Shown here: positions 43,659 to 51,897 of the stretch, one piece after another
How the letters are laid out: each line of letters starts with the position of its first letter
Numbering within the stretch: position 1 is the first letter of the stretch
NCBI GenBank assembly: GCA_964460345.1
Contig: CAYWRO010000003.1
Coordinates: 40,561-104,560, forward strand
Source: CAYWRO01 sp964460345
GTDB lineage: Bacteria; Planctomycetota; Phycisphaerae; Phycisphaerales; UBA1924
Direction: 5' to 3'
Length of the DNA: 64,000 nt
Notes under the pieces: model-generated
Told to the model about the DNA's origin: nothing
Database searches by the model: none
The model's input: only the letters and a program-made list of their open reading frames with translations
Program-made: the position numbers and the translations under genes

Positions 43659-45422
43659 ATGGCAACCACAGCATTTTTGACCGATTTCGTCCCCGCCGAC
43701 ATCGATGCGACCGACTGGGGCCAGCTTGAGCCTCTCGTCCGGTCTCTTCTTGAGCGGCCCATCGCCTCCGCCTCCGAGCTCGAACAGTGGCTCATCGACC
43801 GCGGCGAGCTCGAATCCGCCGTCGGCGAGGCCCGGGCCGACCTCTACATCGCCACCGCCTGCGATACCGAGAACGAGCAGGCGGAGAAGGCCTTCGAGAG
43901 CTTCATCGAAGAGATCCCCCCCAAGCTCCAGCCCCTGCTCTTCGAGCTCGACAAGCGCTGCGTCGAACTGCTCGAGCAGTACCCCCTTCCCGCCGATCGC
44001 TTCACGGTATTGACGCGCTCCAAGCGGACCGCCGTCCGCCTCTTTCGTCCTGAGAACATCCCGCTGCACACCGAACTTGCGAAGATGAGCCAGGAGCACG
44101 GCCGCATCACCGGCGCGCAGACGGTGCAGTTCGAAGGACGCGAGCAGACAATCCAGCAGATGGCGCGCTACCTGGAGCGTCCCGATCGATCCATTCGCGA
44201 GCAGGCCTGGCGCGCCATTTCTTCGCGGCGGATGCAGGATCGCGAGCGCCTCGACACCCTGCTCTCCAGAATGGTCGCCAAGCGCGACGCCGTCGCCCGC
44301 AACGCCGACTGTGCCGATTACATCGATTACACCTTCCTCGCCAAGGAGCGGTTCGACTACACGCCGGCCGACTGCGAAGCTTACTGGAAAGCCTGCGAGG
44401 CCCATGTCGTCCCGCTGATGCGCCGCATGGATGAACAGCGGCGGCAGACCATGGGGCTGGACTCCCTGCGCCCCTGGGATCTCGCGGTTGACCCGCGCGG
44501 CCGCGGCGCACTGTCGCCATTCGAAGGCGGGCGAGACTTGTTCGCCAAGACCATGGATGTGATGCGCCGGCTGGACCCGCGCCTCGCGGAAATGCTCGGG
44601 CGCATGCACGAGGACGGCGACGCCGGCTCATCCGGCGGGAACGGCGTGCTGCGCACGCGCCAGCTCGATCTGGATTCACGCAAGGGCAAGCGCCCAGGCG
44701 GCTTCCAGTATGAGCGCGAGCGCTCGCGTGAGCCGTTCATCTTCATGAACGCCGCAGGTGTCCACCGCGATGTGATCACGATGATCCACGAGGCGGGCCA
44801 CGCCTTCCATTCCATGCTCTGCGCCATTCACGACCTCTCCGACCATCGCAACTACCCGATCGAGTTCGCCGAGGTCGCCTCCATGTCCATGGAACATCTG
44901 ACGCGTCCGCACTGGGGAGGGCCGCGCGGCTTCTACCCGGACGAGGAGGACCTCGCCCGGGCGCAGCGCGAGCACCTGGAGCACTGCGTCTCCACCCTCG
45001 CCTGGATCGCCTGCATCGACGCCTTCCAGCACTGGATGTACCGCAACCCGAACCACACCCCCGAGCAGCGCGACGCCTACTGGCTCACGCTGGACGACCG
45101 CTTCGGCCACACGCTGGATTACACCGGCCTTGAGGCCGAGCGCACCAGCGCCTGGCAGCGCCAGACCCACCTCTTCACCCACCCGATGTACTACATCGAG
45201 TACGGCATCGCCGAACTCGGTGCGCTGCAACTCTGGCTGCGAAGCGTCAACGAAGGCGAGAAGGTCGCCGTGGATGCGTACATCAACGCCATGCGCCTCG
45301 GCGGCATGAAGACCATCCCGGAGCTCTTCGCCGCGGCGGGGCTCAAGTTCGACTTCGGCGCAGGCACGGTGCAGCGGCTGGTCGACGCCGTGGAGCAGGA
45401 ACTGGAGCGGCTGCCGGCCTGA
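43659..45422 (+). CDS. M3 family metallo-oligopeptidase (PepF-like)
   Basis: A 587-residue peptidase. The zinc site HEAGHAFH is at residues 377-384, with the third ligand probably in the downstream EFAEVASMSMEHL segment. A second helical half carries the family's substrate groove (WMYRNPNHTPEQRDAYW, YYIEYGIAELGALQLW). The N-terminal half is all-helical as in M3B oligoendopeptidases. There is no signal peptide, so it is probably a cytoplasmic enzyme that degrades short peptides. Length matches PepF. Confidence 0.92.
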   Translation: MATTAFLTDFVPADIDATDWGQLEPLVRSLLERPIASASELEQWLIDRGELESAVGEARADLYIATACDTENEQAEKAFESFIEEIPPKLQPLLFELDKRCVELLEQYPLPADRFTVLTRSKRTAVRLFRPENIPLHTELAKMSQEHGRITGAQTVQFEGREQTIQQMARYLERPDRSIREQAWRAISSRRMQDRERLDTLLSRMVAKRDAVARNADCADYIDYTFLAKERFDYTPADCEAYWKACEAHVVPLMRRMDEQRRQTMGLDSLRPWDLAVDPRGRGALSPFEGGRDLFAKTMDVMRRLDPRLAEMLGRMHEDGDAGSSGGNGVLRTRQLDLDSRKGKRPGGFQYERERSREPFIFMNAAGVHRDVITMIHEAGHAFHSMLCAIHDLSDHRNYPIEFAEVASMSMEHLTRPHWGGPRGFYPDEEDLARAQREHLEHCVSTLAWIACIDAFQHWMYRNPNHTPEQRDAYWLTLDDRFGHTLDYTGLEAERTSAWQRQTHLFTHPMYYIEYGIAELGALQLWLRSVNEGEKVAVDAYINAMRLGGMKTIPELFAAAGLKFDFGAGTVQRLVDAVEQELERLPA

Positions 45423-45807
45423 GGTCGACAGCGGCGGTGGCGTGGCGGTGGCTGTGAGACCTGAACGGCACGCAATGCGCGCGCCGAGTTGTCGATTCTG
45501 GTCGCCGCGTTCGAGAAAATCTCAAAAATCGTAAGCGAGTGATTGACAGTCACTTGCGTCGCAACGTCCGCGCTGCGCGGTACACGTTGCGCGCCCGCAG
45601 CGCTCCGCCCGCCCCCTTGTAGAGGGCGCGTGTGTCTTCTTCGTCGGCCAGAGGCAGCCGTCGAGCACCGCCCGCACAAGGAGCGCCATCATGCTCGCCA
45701 CCGCGACCGCCGCTTGTCCGCACAGCATCCCCTCCGCCAACCAGCGCTGTTGTCCGCCCGCATGCCGCACCACCACGCCGGCCTCCCCTCGGCGTGTACG
45801 CTTCACC
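45423..45807. other. Structured 385-base region before the decarboxylase gene
   Basis: Contains an imperfect dyad (45533-45558) overlapping TTGACA (45543-45548), and two interleaved stems (45560-45602). The frame of the decarboxylase stays open back to ATG 45691, but the extra 39 residues are Cys/Pro/Thr-rich and unlike the family. I therefore treat this stretch as leader rather than coding sequence. Confidence 0.5.
45533..45602 (+). promoter_or_regulatory. Dyad and interleaved stem pair in decarboxylase leader
   Basis: AAGCGAGTGA (45533-45542) and TCACTTGCG (45550-45558) form an imperfect inverted repeat. Downstream, CGCAACGT (45560-45567) pairs with ACGTTGCG (45584-45591), while CGCTGCG (45571-45577) pairs with CGCAGCG (45596-45602). 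The order A-B-A'-B' means either a pseudoknot or two alternative hairpins. Confidence 0.45.
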
Positions 45808-47334
45808 ATGCGCGACCCGCCGCACATGCCGCCGGAAGACTTCCTCCGCCGCGGCGGCCAGATCCTCCGTGCCCTGGCCGACTACTACGAGAGGCTGGAG
45901 TCACTGCCGGTCCTGTCGGATGTCAAACCCGGCGACGTTTACAGTGCGCTTCCAGCAGCTCCGCCGGAGCATCCCGAGGCGTGGGATGACATCCTCGCCG
46001 ATGCGCTCGGCCCGGGCGGGCTCATCGAGCCCGCGCTCACCCACTGGCAGAGCCCCAACTTCTTCGCGTTCTTTCCGGCCAACTCGTCCTACCCCGCGAT
46101 CCTGGCCGACCTGCTCTGCTCCGGCCTGGCCGTTCAGGGCATGCTCTGGCAGACCAGCCCGGCGTGCACGGAACTCGAAACCAGGATGCTCGACTGGATG
46201 GCCGCACTGCTCGGCCTGCCGGAGCGCTTCTGCTCCGGCGGCTATCGCGCGGGCGACTCAAGTGGCGGCGGCGAGGCTCGCGGCGGCGGCGTCATCCAGG
46301 GCACAGCCAGCGAAGCGGCGCTCGTGACACTGCTGGCCGCACACCGGCGGGCACTGTCAGCCCCGGCTGCTGCAGCCCGCGGCAGCCCACACCTGACCCT
46401 CTACACCTCGACTCAGGCCCATTCGTCGATCGTCAAGGCAGCCATGATCGCCGGTCTCGCCCGCGATCCGGAGGACCGCACCCACATCCGCCTGATCGAG
46501 ACAGATGCAAGCCAGGCGATGGACGCCGCAGCGCTCAAGCGGGCGATGGCGGAGGACGCAAGGGCCGGACGCATTCCCTTCTACGTCTGCGCGACGATCG
46601 GAACGACGTCCTCAACGGCGATCGATCCGGTGCGGCGGATCGGCGAAATTGCGCGACGCCACGGCGCCTGGCTGCATGCCGACGGCGCGCACGCGCTCGC
46701 CGCGTGCGTCTGCCCCGAGCACCGCTGGCTGCTCGACGGAACGGAGTTGTGCGACTCGATCTGCTTCAACCCCCACAAGTGGCTGCTCACGAACTTTGAT
46801 TGCGACTGCCTCTGGGTCGCGGATCGCAAGGCGCTCACCGATGCGCTCTCGGTCACACCAGAGTACCTGCGCAACCCGGCGACCGAATCCGGCGAGGTGA
46901 TCGACTATCGCGACTGGCAGATCCCCCTCGGCCGGCGATTCCGAGCGCTGAAACTCTGGTTTGTAATGCGCCACTACGGCGTCGAGGGATTGCGGGCGCA
47001 CATCCGCCGGCACATCGGTTTGGCGAAGCGGTTCGAGCAGTTTGTACGTGCGGACGATCGCTTTGAGATCGCCGCGGAGCGGACGGTGAATCTGGTCTGT
47101 TTCCGGTTGACCGAGGCCGCGTGCGCCGGGCATGAAGGCGGCGCGGACGCCGTGAACGCGCGCCTGCTGGAGCAGATCAATGCCGCGCGCCGGATCTACC
47201 TGACGCACACACGGCTGGCGCATCCGGACAGGTTTATCCTGCGCATGGCCATCGGGTCCCCGCAAACCGAGGCACGCCACGTCGACGCTGCCTGGGACCT
47301 GATCCGCACCGCGGCGGGCGAGGTGCTATCGTGA
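45808..47334 (+). CDS. PLP-dependent aromatic amino acid decarboxylase (group II)
   Basis: A 508-residue enzyme from ATG 45808. The family layout is clear: HWQSPNFFAFFPANSSYPAI, GMLWQTSPACTELETRML, VIQGTASEAALVTLLAAR-like block, HADGAHA with the PLP-pyridine Asp, and the Schiff-base Lys in CFNPHKWLLTNFDCD (about residue 324). AADC and tryptophan/phenylacetaldehyde-forming relatives decarboxylate L-Dopa, tyrosine, tryptophan or phenylalanine; the substrate cannot be fixed by eye. ATG 45826 is a possible later start. A structured leader precedes it. The next gene overlaps its stop by 4 bases. Confidence 0.9.
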   Translation: MRDPPHMPPEDFLRRGGQILRALADYYERLESLPVLSDVKPGDVYSALPAAPPEHPEAWDDILADALGPGGLIEPALTHWQSPNFFAFFPANSSYPAILADLLCSGLAVQGMLWQTSPACTELETRMLDWMAALLGLPERFCSGGYRAGDSSGGGEARGGGVIQGTASEAALVTLLAAHRRALSAPAAAARGSPHLTLYTSTQAHSSIVKAAMIAGLARDPEDRTHIRLIETDASQAMDAAALKRAMAEDARAGRIPFYVCATIGTTSSTAIDPVRRIGEIARRHGAWLHADGAHALAACVCPEHRWLLDGTELCDSICFNPHKWLLTNFDCDCLWVADRKALTDALSVTPEYLRNPATESGEVIDYRDWQIPLGRRFRALKLWFVMRHYGVEGLRAHIRRHIGLAKRFEQFVRADDRFEIAAERTVNLVCFRLTEAACAGHEGGADAVNARLLEQINAARRIYLTHTRLAHPDRFILRMAIGSPQTEARHVDAAWDLIRTAAGEVLS

Positions 47335-47951
47335 TCGCGATGCGAGAGACGGCCGACCTGCAACGTATCCTGATCGCCCTCTCCGGGCTGGTTTTCGTCC
47401 TGGCGCTCGGTGGGTGCTCACGCCCAACAGCGACATCGCTGACACTCCCCGGCGAGACCTACCCCGCCGCGCTCGATGCCGCCCGCGAAACCCTCCGCGG
47501 TTACGGGTTCACCATCGACCGCGTGGACGCCGCGGCGGGCGTGATCACGACACACGCCAAGGGAACCGCTGGCATTGCAACCCCCTGGGATCGCGAGCAG
47601 TCGAGCCTTTATCAGGAGGGGGAGGACTTCATGAACCGCCACCGGCGCACGGTCCGGATCGAGTTCACCGCAACAGCGCCGCCGGAGGACCCCGCCCTTG
47701 CGGCCGACGTCGCCGGTGCAGCGAAGGCCGGCTCGACGCTCACCATGCAGACCATCGTCGCGGTGGACCGCTCATACCAAAGCAACTGGCAGATCGAGTC
47801 ATCCTCGATCCGGCAGAGCCGGCGGTACTGGGATCGCGAGCTGGCCTCCCGCGGCATGACCTCGTACTCAGTCCCCGTCGTCCAGGATGAAAAGCTCGCC
47901 GCTCGGCTGACCGAGGCGGTGCGGCGGCGCATCGCCCGCTCCGAGGGCTGA
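47331..47951 (+). CDS. Hypothetical lipoprotein coupled to the decarboxylase gene
   Basis: A 206-residue protein with a lipoprotein signal: a hydrophobic run and lipobox ALGGC with Cys29. The mature part has a YPAALDAARETLRGYGFTID segment, VITTHAKG, and an alternating beta pattern later (RTVRIEFTATAP, TLTMQTIVAVDRSYQS). This resembles small periplasmic alpha/beta lipoproteins, but I do not recognise the family. The GTG at 47331 overlaps the preceding TGA as GTGA, implying translational coupling; ATG 47340 is an alternative. Why a decarboxylase would be paired with a lipoprotein is unclear. Confidence 0.75.
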   Translation: MIAMRETADLQRILIALSGLVFVLALGGCSRPTATSLTLPGETYPAALDAARETLRGYGFTIDRVDAAAGVITTHAKGTAGIATPWDREQSSLYQEGEDFMNRHRRTVRIEFTATAPPEDPALAADVAGAAKAGSTLTMQTIVAVDRSYQSNWQIESSSIRQSRRYWDRELASRGMTSYSVPVVQDEKLAARLTEAVRRRIARSEG

Positions 47952-47966
47952 GCCGAGCGCAGCAAC

Positions 47967-47995
47967 GAAAAAGGGCCCGCCTTGCGGCGAGCCCC
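47967..47995 (-). terminator. Rho-independent terminator of the LuxR-type regulator gene
   Basis: Read on the minus strand, GGGC-TCGCC-GCAA-GGCG-GGCCC forms a stem with one mismatch, followed by a run of five T. On the plus strand the run is absent, so it serves the gene that ends at 48021. It also lies after the convergent lipoprotein gene ending at 47951. Confidence 0.8.
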
Positions 47996-48020
47996 TGTGA
48001 ACTTCAAATCAGAAGGGGAC

Positions 48021-48905
48021 TTACACCCGGGCCGGCTCACGGTGGGCCGAGAGCGCTCCGTCGCTGTTCTCGCGCGGCTCGCTGTGGCCCAGCGCCTTGG
48101 CGACAAGCTCGCCGCGGCTGGAGGCGTGGAGCTTGCGGTGCAGGCTCTTGACGTGGTCGTGCACCGTGTGAGGGCTGCGGCCGAGCTCTTCGGCGATTTG
48201 CCGGACGCTCTTGCCGAGCAACAGGTGCTGCAGGATGATCTGCTCACGCGGGGTGAGCCACTGGCCGGAGTCGGAGGCGTCCGCGCCGCCGATGGCGAGC
48301 ATGGTGCGGCGACCCAAAGCCGGGAGCACCGCGCTGAGGAGTTCCTCCTCCACCACCCCGACGCCCTCACCGCCGCCCGTGCGGACGAACTCGACGAGAA
48401 TCATGCGGTCGCCGTCGATGCCTCCGATGGAGAACGCGCCCAGGAGCGTGTCGCCGGTGGCGAGATTCTCCCACCGCTTGCCGAGCGAGTTCCGCGGCCA
48501 CGGCGGTGTGGCGATTCTGCTGGCCAGGCCGACGCGACCCTTGCCTTCGGCAAGCTGGCCGGGAGCCCAGCCGAGGTCGCGGGCGCCGGTGATGTTCGTC
48601 CGCAGCCGCGCCAGCGCCGGCTCGCGCGAGTCGATGTTCACGACCGACGTGCTGGCGTGCGGCCGGCCCACCGTGGTGGTCACCTCCGCCGTGTAGGAGC
48701 CGGCGACGCCGGTCGCCTCAATACGCCGGATTTTCCCGTCATTGCCGATCGAACCGACGAAAACAAGGGCCGTGGACGGCTGCCCGATCTTCAGGAGCGC
48801 GGCGGCGGCCTTGTCGCACCAGTCCTGGGTGGCGACGGCGGGCAGAGCGCAGATCTGTTCTGTGATCTCAACGGCGCTGCGGAGTGCTTGTCCTGTGTCG
48901 ACCAT
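48021..48905 (-). CDS. LuxR/NarL-type transcriptional regulator
   Basis: A 294-residue protein. Residues about 220-280 form a LuxR HTH: LTPREQIILQHLLLGKSVRQ, then IAEELGRSPHTVHDHVKSLH and RKLHASSRGEL. The first 200 residues look like a sensory alpha/beta domain (LVFVGSIGNDGKIRRIEATG, GDTLLGAFSIGG) of the GAF/PAS type; no receiver Asp pocket is seen, so it is not a two-component regulator. The start at 48905 is fixed by AGGAGG eight bases upstream; the longer frame to 48944 is not needed. It is divergent from the flavoprotein gene, with inverted repeats in the gap. Confidence 0.9.
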   Translation of the reverse strand: MVDTGQALRSAVEITEQICALPAVATQDWCDKAAAALLKIGQPSTALVFVGSIGNDGKIRRIEATGVAGSYTAEVTTTVGRPHASTSVVNIDSREPALARLRTNITGARDLGWAPGQLAEGKGRVGLASRIATPPWPRNSLGKRWENLATGDTLLGAFSIGGIDGDRMILVEFVRTGGGEGVGVVEEELLSAVLPALGRRTMLAIGGADASDSGQWLTPREQIILQHLLLGKSVRQIAEELGRSPHTVHDHVKSLHRKLHASSRGELVAKALGHSEPRENSDGALSAHREPARV

Positions 48906-49188
48906 TCGCGAACCTCCTGGCAAGTTCCTCGGAAGGCCCCACACAAATCGGGTATTCCATTGACATGCGGCGGTATGCCGTCATGTGCCCATTTTGACAA
49001 TCCCCAGTTTAGTCGGTCCCGGTGATTCGTGCCCTTGAAACTGGGACGATCTGCCCCCGAAACCGGCTAAACCCTTGGGAACATCCCCCAAGTGGGTGGT
49101 GGCCCCCCTATTTTGGCATCCATCGGACGCCAGTCGAGCCGGGCCCTATATTTGGGGCGAATTTCCTACCGAGCCCTCGAGGAGCGAC
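48906..49188. promoter_or_regulatory. Divergent control region of the luxR-type and flavoprotein genes
   Basis: 283 bases. CCCAGTTT (49003-49010) and AAACTGGG (49038-49045) form a perfect inverted pair 35 bases apart centre to centre. ACCCTTGGG (49071-49079) and CCCAAGTGGGT (49087-49097) form a second, imperfect one. The half-site AAACTGGG resembles AAACTAGGG in the palindrome before the TpsB gene (5012-5020). Confidence 0.5.
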
Positions 49189-50784
49189 ATGACCACCGAA
49201 CAACGACCTGTCATGCACGGCAACACTGGGGCCGGGCGCGTGGTGATTCTGGGCGGAGGGCCCACGGGCCTCGGTGCCGCCTACCGGCTCAAGGAACTCG
49301 GCTACACCGACTTCCACCTCTACGAACGACACCCCTATCTCGGGGGGCTGTCTCACTCGTTTGTGGACGAGCAGGGCTTCACGTGGGACATCGGGGGCCA
49401 CGTGATGTTCAGCCATTACAGCTACTACGACGAGGTGTTTGAGCGCCTCATGGGCGACGAGTTCACGCTCAACAACCGCGAGTGTTGGGTGCGGATGATG
49501 GACACCTGGGTGCCGTACCCCTTCCAGAACAACATCCGGTACCTGCCGAAGCAGGCGGCGTACGAGTGCCTCTCGGGGTTGATCAAGGCGCAGACGGGCC
49601 AGGGGACGATCAAGTCCCACAAGGAGGCGCGCAACTTCGGCGAGTTTATCGATGCGGTGTTCGGGGAGGGGATCGCCCGGCACTTCATGCGGCCGTACAA
49701 CCTCAAGGTCTGGGCGCACCCGCCGGAGATGATGAACAAGCAGTGGATCGGCGAGCGCGTCGCCGTCCTCGACATCGACCGGGCGCTCAAGAACGTGGTG
49801 CTGGAACTCGACGACTACGGGTGGGGGCCGAACAACCAGTTCAAGTTCCCGCTGAAGGGCGGAACGGGGGAGTTCTACCAGCGCTTCGGCCCCGTCCTTG
49901 AGGGTCACTACACGCTTGAAAAGCGGGCCTCAGCCATCGATGTGGACGCCCGCACCGTGACTTTCACGGACGGGCAGACAGTTCCATATGACACGCTGGT
50001 GTCGACGATGCCGCTGGACCTGCTCTGCCGCGACGTGCTTCGTGGCGAGGTGCCGGCGCGAATCCGCGACGCCGCGGCGCGCCTGAAGCACTCCGGCGGG
50101 TACATGGTCGGGATTGGCATCAAGCGGCCGTGCCCGAGCACGAAGTGCTGGATGTACTTCCCGGAAGACAACTGCCCCTTCTACCGCGTCACGTACCTGA
50201 GCAATTACTCGCCCAACATGACGCCGGACAAGGATCGGTATTACTCACTGCTGTGCGAGACGAGCTATTCGCCGCACAAGCCCGAGGACGGCTCGACCAT
50301 CGTCGAGCGCACGATCCAGGGGCTCGAGAACGCCGGCCTGCTCGAGCCCGGCGAGCGCGAGGACATCGTCTCGACCTGGGTCTACGACGCCGATTACGCC
50401 TACCCGACGCCGAGCGTGGAGCGGGACGAGATCCTCTCCGAGGTCATCCCCTGGCTGGAGGAGCGGGGGATCTACAGCCGCGGCCGCTTCGGCATGTGGA
50501 AGTATGAGGTCGCCAACACCGATCACACGCTGATGCAGGGGGTTGAACTCGTTAACCGCCTGCTGCGGGGAGAGGCGGAGACGACGATCGGGCTGGTGTA
50601 CTCGACAACGGAGGATGGTCGTCAGGCAGCCGAGCACGAGCGGTCAGCGGTGGCCGGCAGCGGGGAGAAGCGGCTGCAGCGCGAGGCAGCGCCGCAGATC
50701 GTCGTGCGGAAGACCGCCGTGGGCGACATCGACGAGGCCGATGTCGCCGAGGAGGAGCTGGGGGTGACGCAGCGACGCGGGTGA
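49189..50784 (+). CDS. FAD-dependent UDP-galactopyranose mutase / protoporphyrinogen oxidase-like protein
   Basis: A 531-residue flavoprotein. The Rossmann FAD motif is VVILGGGPTGLGAAYRL (about 18-34), followed by the Glu that binds ribose (YERHPYLGGLSHS) and WDIGGHVMFSHYSYYDEVF, a segment typical of the UGM/amine-oxidase superfamily. WVPYPFQNNIRYLP and AYPTPSVERDEIL also fit UGM-like proteins. It could rearrange a sugar nucleotide for surface polysaccharide or oxidise a small substrate. GAGGAG precedes ATG 49189; the longer frame from 49075 runs through the promoter region. The last about 45 residues are low-complexity. Confidence 0.85.
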   Translation: MTTEQRPVMHGNTGAGRVVILGGGPTGLGAAYRLKELGYTDFHLYERHPYLGGLSHSFVDEQGFTWDIGGHVMFSHYSYYDEVFERLMGDEFTLNNRECWVRMMDTWVPYPFQNNIRYLPKQAAYECLSGLIKAQTGQGTIKSHKEARNFGEFIDAVFGEGIARHFMRPYNLKVWAHPPEMMNKQWIGERVAVLDIDRALKNVVLELDDYGWGPNNQFKFPLKGGTGEFYQRFGPVLEGHYTLEKRASAIDVDARTVTFTDGQTVPYDTLVSTMPLDLLCRDVLRGEVPARIRDAAARLKHSGGYMVGIGIKRPCPSTKCWMYFPEDNCPFYRVTYLSNYSPNMTPDKDRYYSLLCETSYSPHKPEDGSTIVERTIQGLENAGLLEPGEREDIVSTWVYDADYAYPTPSVERDEILSEVIPWLEERGIYSRGRFGMWKYEVANTDHTLMQGVELVNRLLRGEAETTIGLVYSTTEDGRQAAEHERSAVAGSGEKRLQREAAPQIVVRKTAVGDIDEADVAEEELGVTQRRG

Positions 50785-50908
50785 GGCAGGGCCATGGTCC
50801 CTCAAATCGGGGCAACGGGGTCTGCCGCTGCCATGGGCGGTTGTCGCGCGGTACACTGAAGATACTGCTCGCAGTGGTCCGATGGCGGGCGAACCACGGA
50901 GACTTCCA

Positions 50909-51862
50909 ATGATCAACGGCATGACTCGGTCGAAGCGCGCAATCGCGAGGGCGCTCCCCGCGCTGCTGCTCGGTGGGGCGGCGACAGGGCTTTCAGGGTG
51001 CGGCTCAGCGCCTGAGGCGAGGCCGGTCGTTCCAACGACGGCGGCGCAGCTCTTCGGGTCCGACCCGGCGTACGAACTGGACTTCTACGACCGGCTGGAT
51101 CGCCTGCCGGTCGTGTCGTACGACGATGCGATTCATTCCGTGCTGCTGCTGAACGGGCAGAGCGCCTTCTCCTACCCGCAGCGCGTCGCCCTGGCAAAGC
51201 AGCGCGGCCTGCTCGAAGACAACTTCAACCGCCCGCCGCGGGAGGCGGTCACGATTGGCGAAGTCGCGGTGATGATCGAGCGTGTGATCACGGATCGCGT
51301 GGATCAGTCCTACGGCGGGGCGACGTCTCGCCTTGCGACGCGCGGGATTCTGCCGGATTCGGCCCGGCCGACCCAGGGGCTGACCGGCAGCCAGATGCTG
51401 GCTGTGCTCGGGGCGACGGAAGATTTCCTGCTGGCGAGGGGAGAAGAGGCGGAGGATCAGGCCCCTGTAGCTTCTGCGAACGCCACGATCGAGACCCCGC
51501 CGGCGCAGGTCGATGGTGAGGATGCCTTCGCGGGCTTCGAGGAGGAGCCGGCTGTGGTGGTGCGCCCGGAAGAGCCCGCGCCGGTCACCGCGGCTCCAAC
51601 ACCCGCGCCGGATCAGGAGCGACGCGTCGCCGATGTGGAGCCGCTGCCTGAACTGCCCGATGAGGAGCCCGCGCAGTGGGCCGAGGAGCCCGATGTGGCG
51701 GCCCCCGCTCCGATGGTTGAGTCAGAAACGCAGGTTGAGCCGGAACCAGAGGTCGCACCGGCCGAACCGGAGGAAGAGCCTCAGCAGGTCGAGCAGCCGC
51801 GGCAGCCCGAAAAGAAGAGCAAGTGGGTTCCCGGGAAACCCTTGCGCCAGGGTGGGCGTTGA
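50909..51862 (+). CDS. Hypothetical lipoprotein with a Pro/Glu-rich tail
   Basis: A 317-residue protein from ATG 50909, which has GGAG seven bases upstream. Basic N terminus, hydrophobic core, lipobox LSGC with Cys31. Residues about 50-180 are ordered: PAYELDFYDRLDRLPVVSYD, DAIHSVLLLNG, VTIGEVAVMIERVITDR. This resembles the small helical modules found before SLH-like or tetratricopeptide units, but I cannot name it. The last 140 residues are rich in Pro, Glu and Ala (PEPEVAPAEPEEEPQQVEQP) and end in a basic KKSKWVPGKPL, like a periplasm-spanning linker. It is 35 bases before the FecR-like gene. Confidence 0.75.
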   Translation: MINGMTRSKRAIARALPALLLGGAATGLSGCGSAPEARPVVPTTAAQLFGSDPAYELDFYDRLDRLPVVSYDDAIHSVLLLNGQSAFSYPQRVALAKQRGLLEDNFNRPPREAVTIGEVAVMIERVITDRVDQSYGGATSRLATRGILPDSARPTQGLTGSQMLAVLGATEDFLLARGEEAEDQAPVASANATIETPPAQVDGEDAFAGFEEEPAVVVRPEEPAPVTAAPTPAPDQERRVADVEPLPELPDEEPAQWAEEPDVAAPAPMVESETQVEPEPEVAPAEPEEEPQQVEQPRQPEKKSKWVPGKPLRQGGR

Positions 51863-51897
51863 ATCAGGTGGGGCAGGATTTCGAAGCGAGAGCCATC

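Noticed and set aside
45691..45807. Upstream extension of the decarboxylase
   Set aside because: Cys/Pro/Thr-rich, unlike the family N terminus; ATG 45808 gives a normal start.
47982..49025. 347-residue plus-strand ORF opposite the LuxR-type gene
   Set aside because: The minus-strand HTH and AGGAGG start are unambiguous; the plus-strand frame has no motif.
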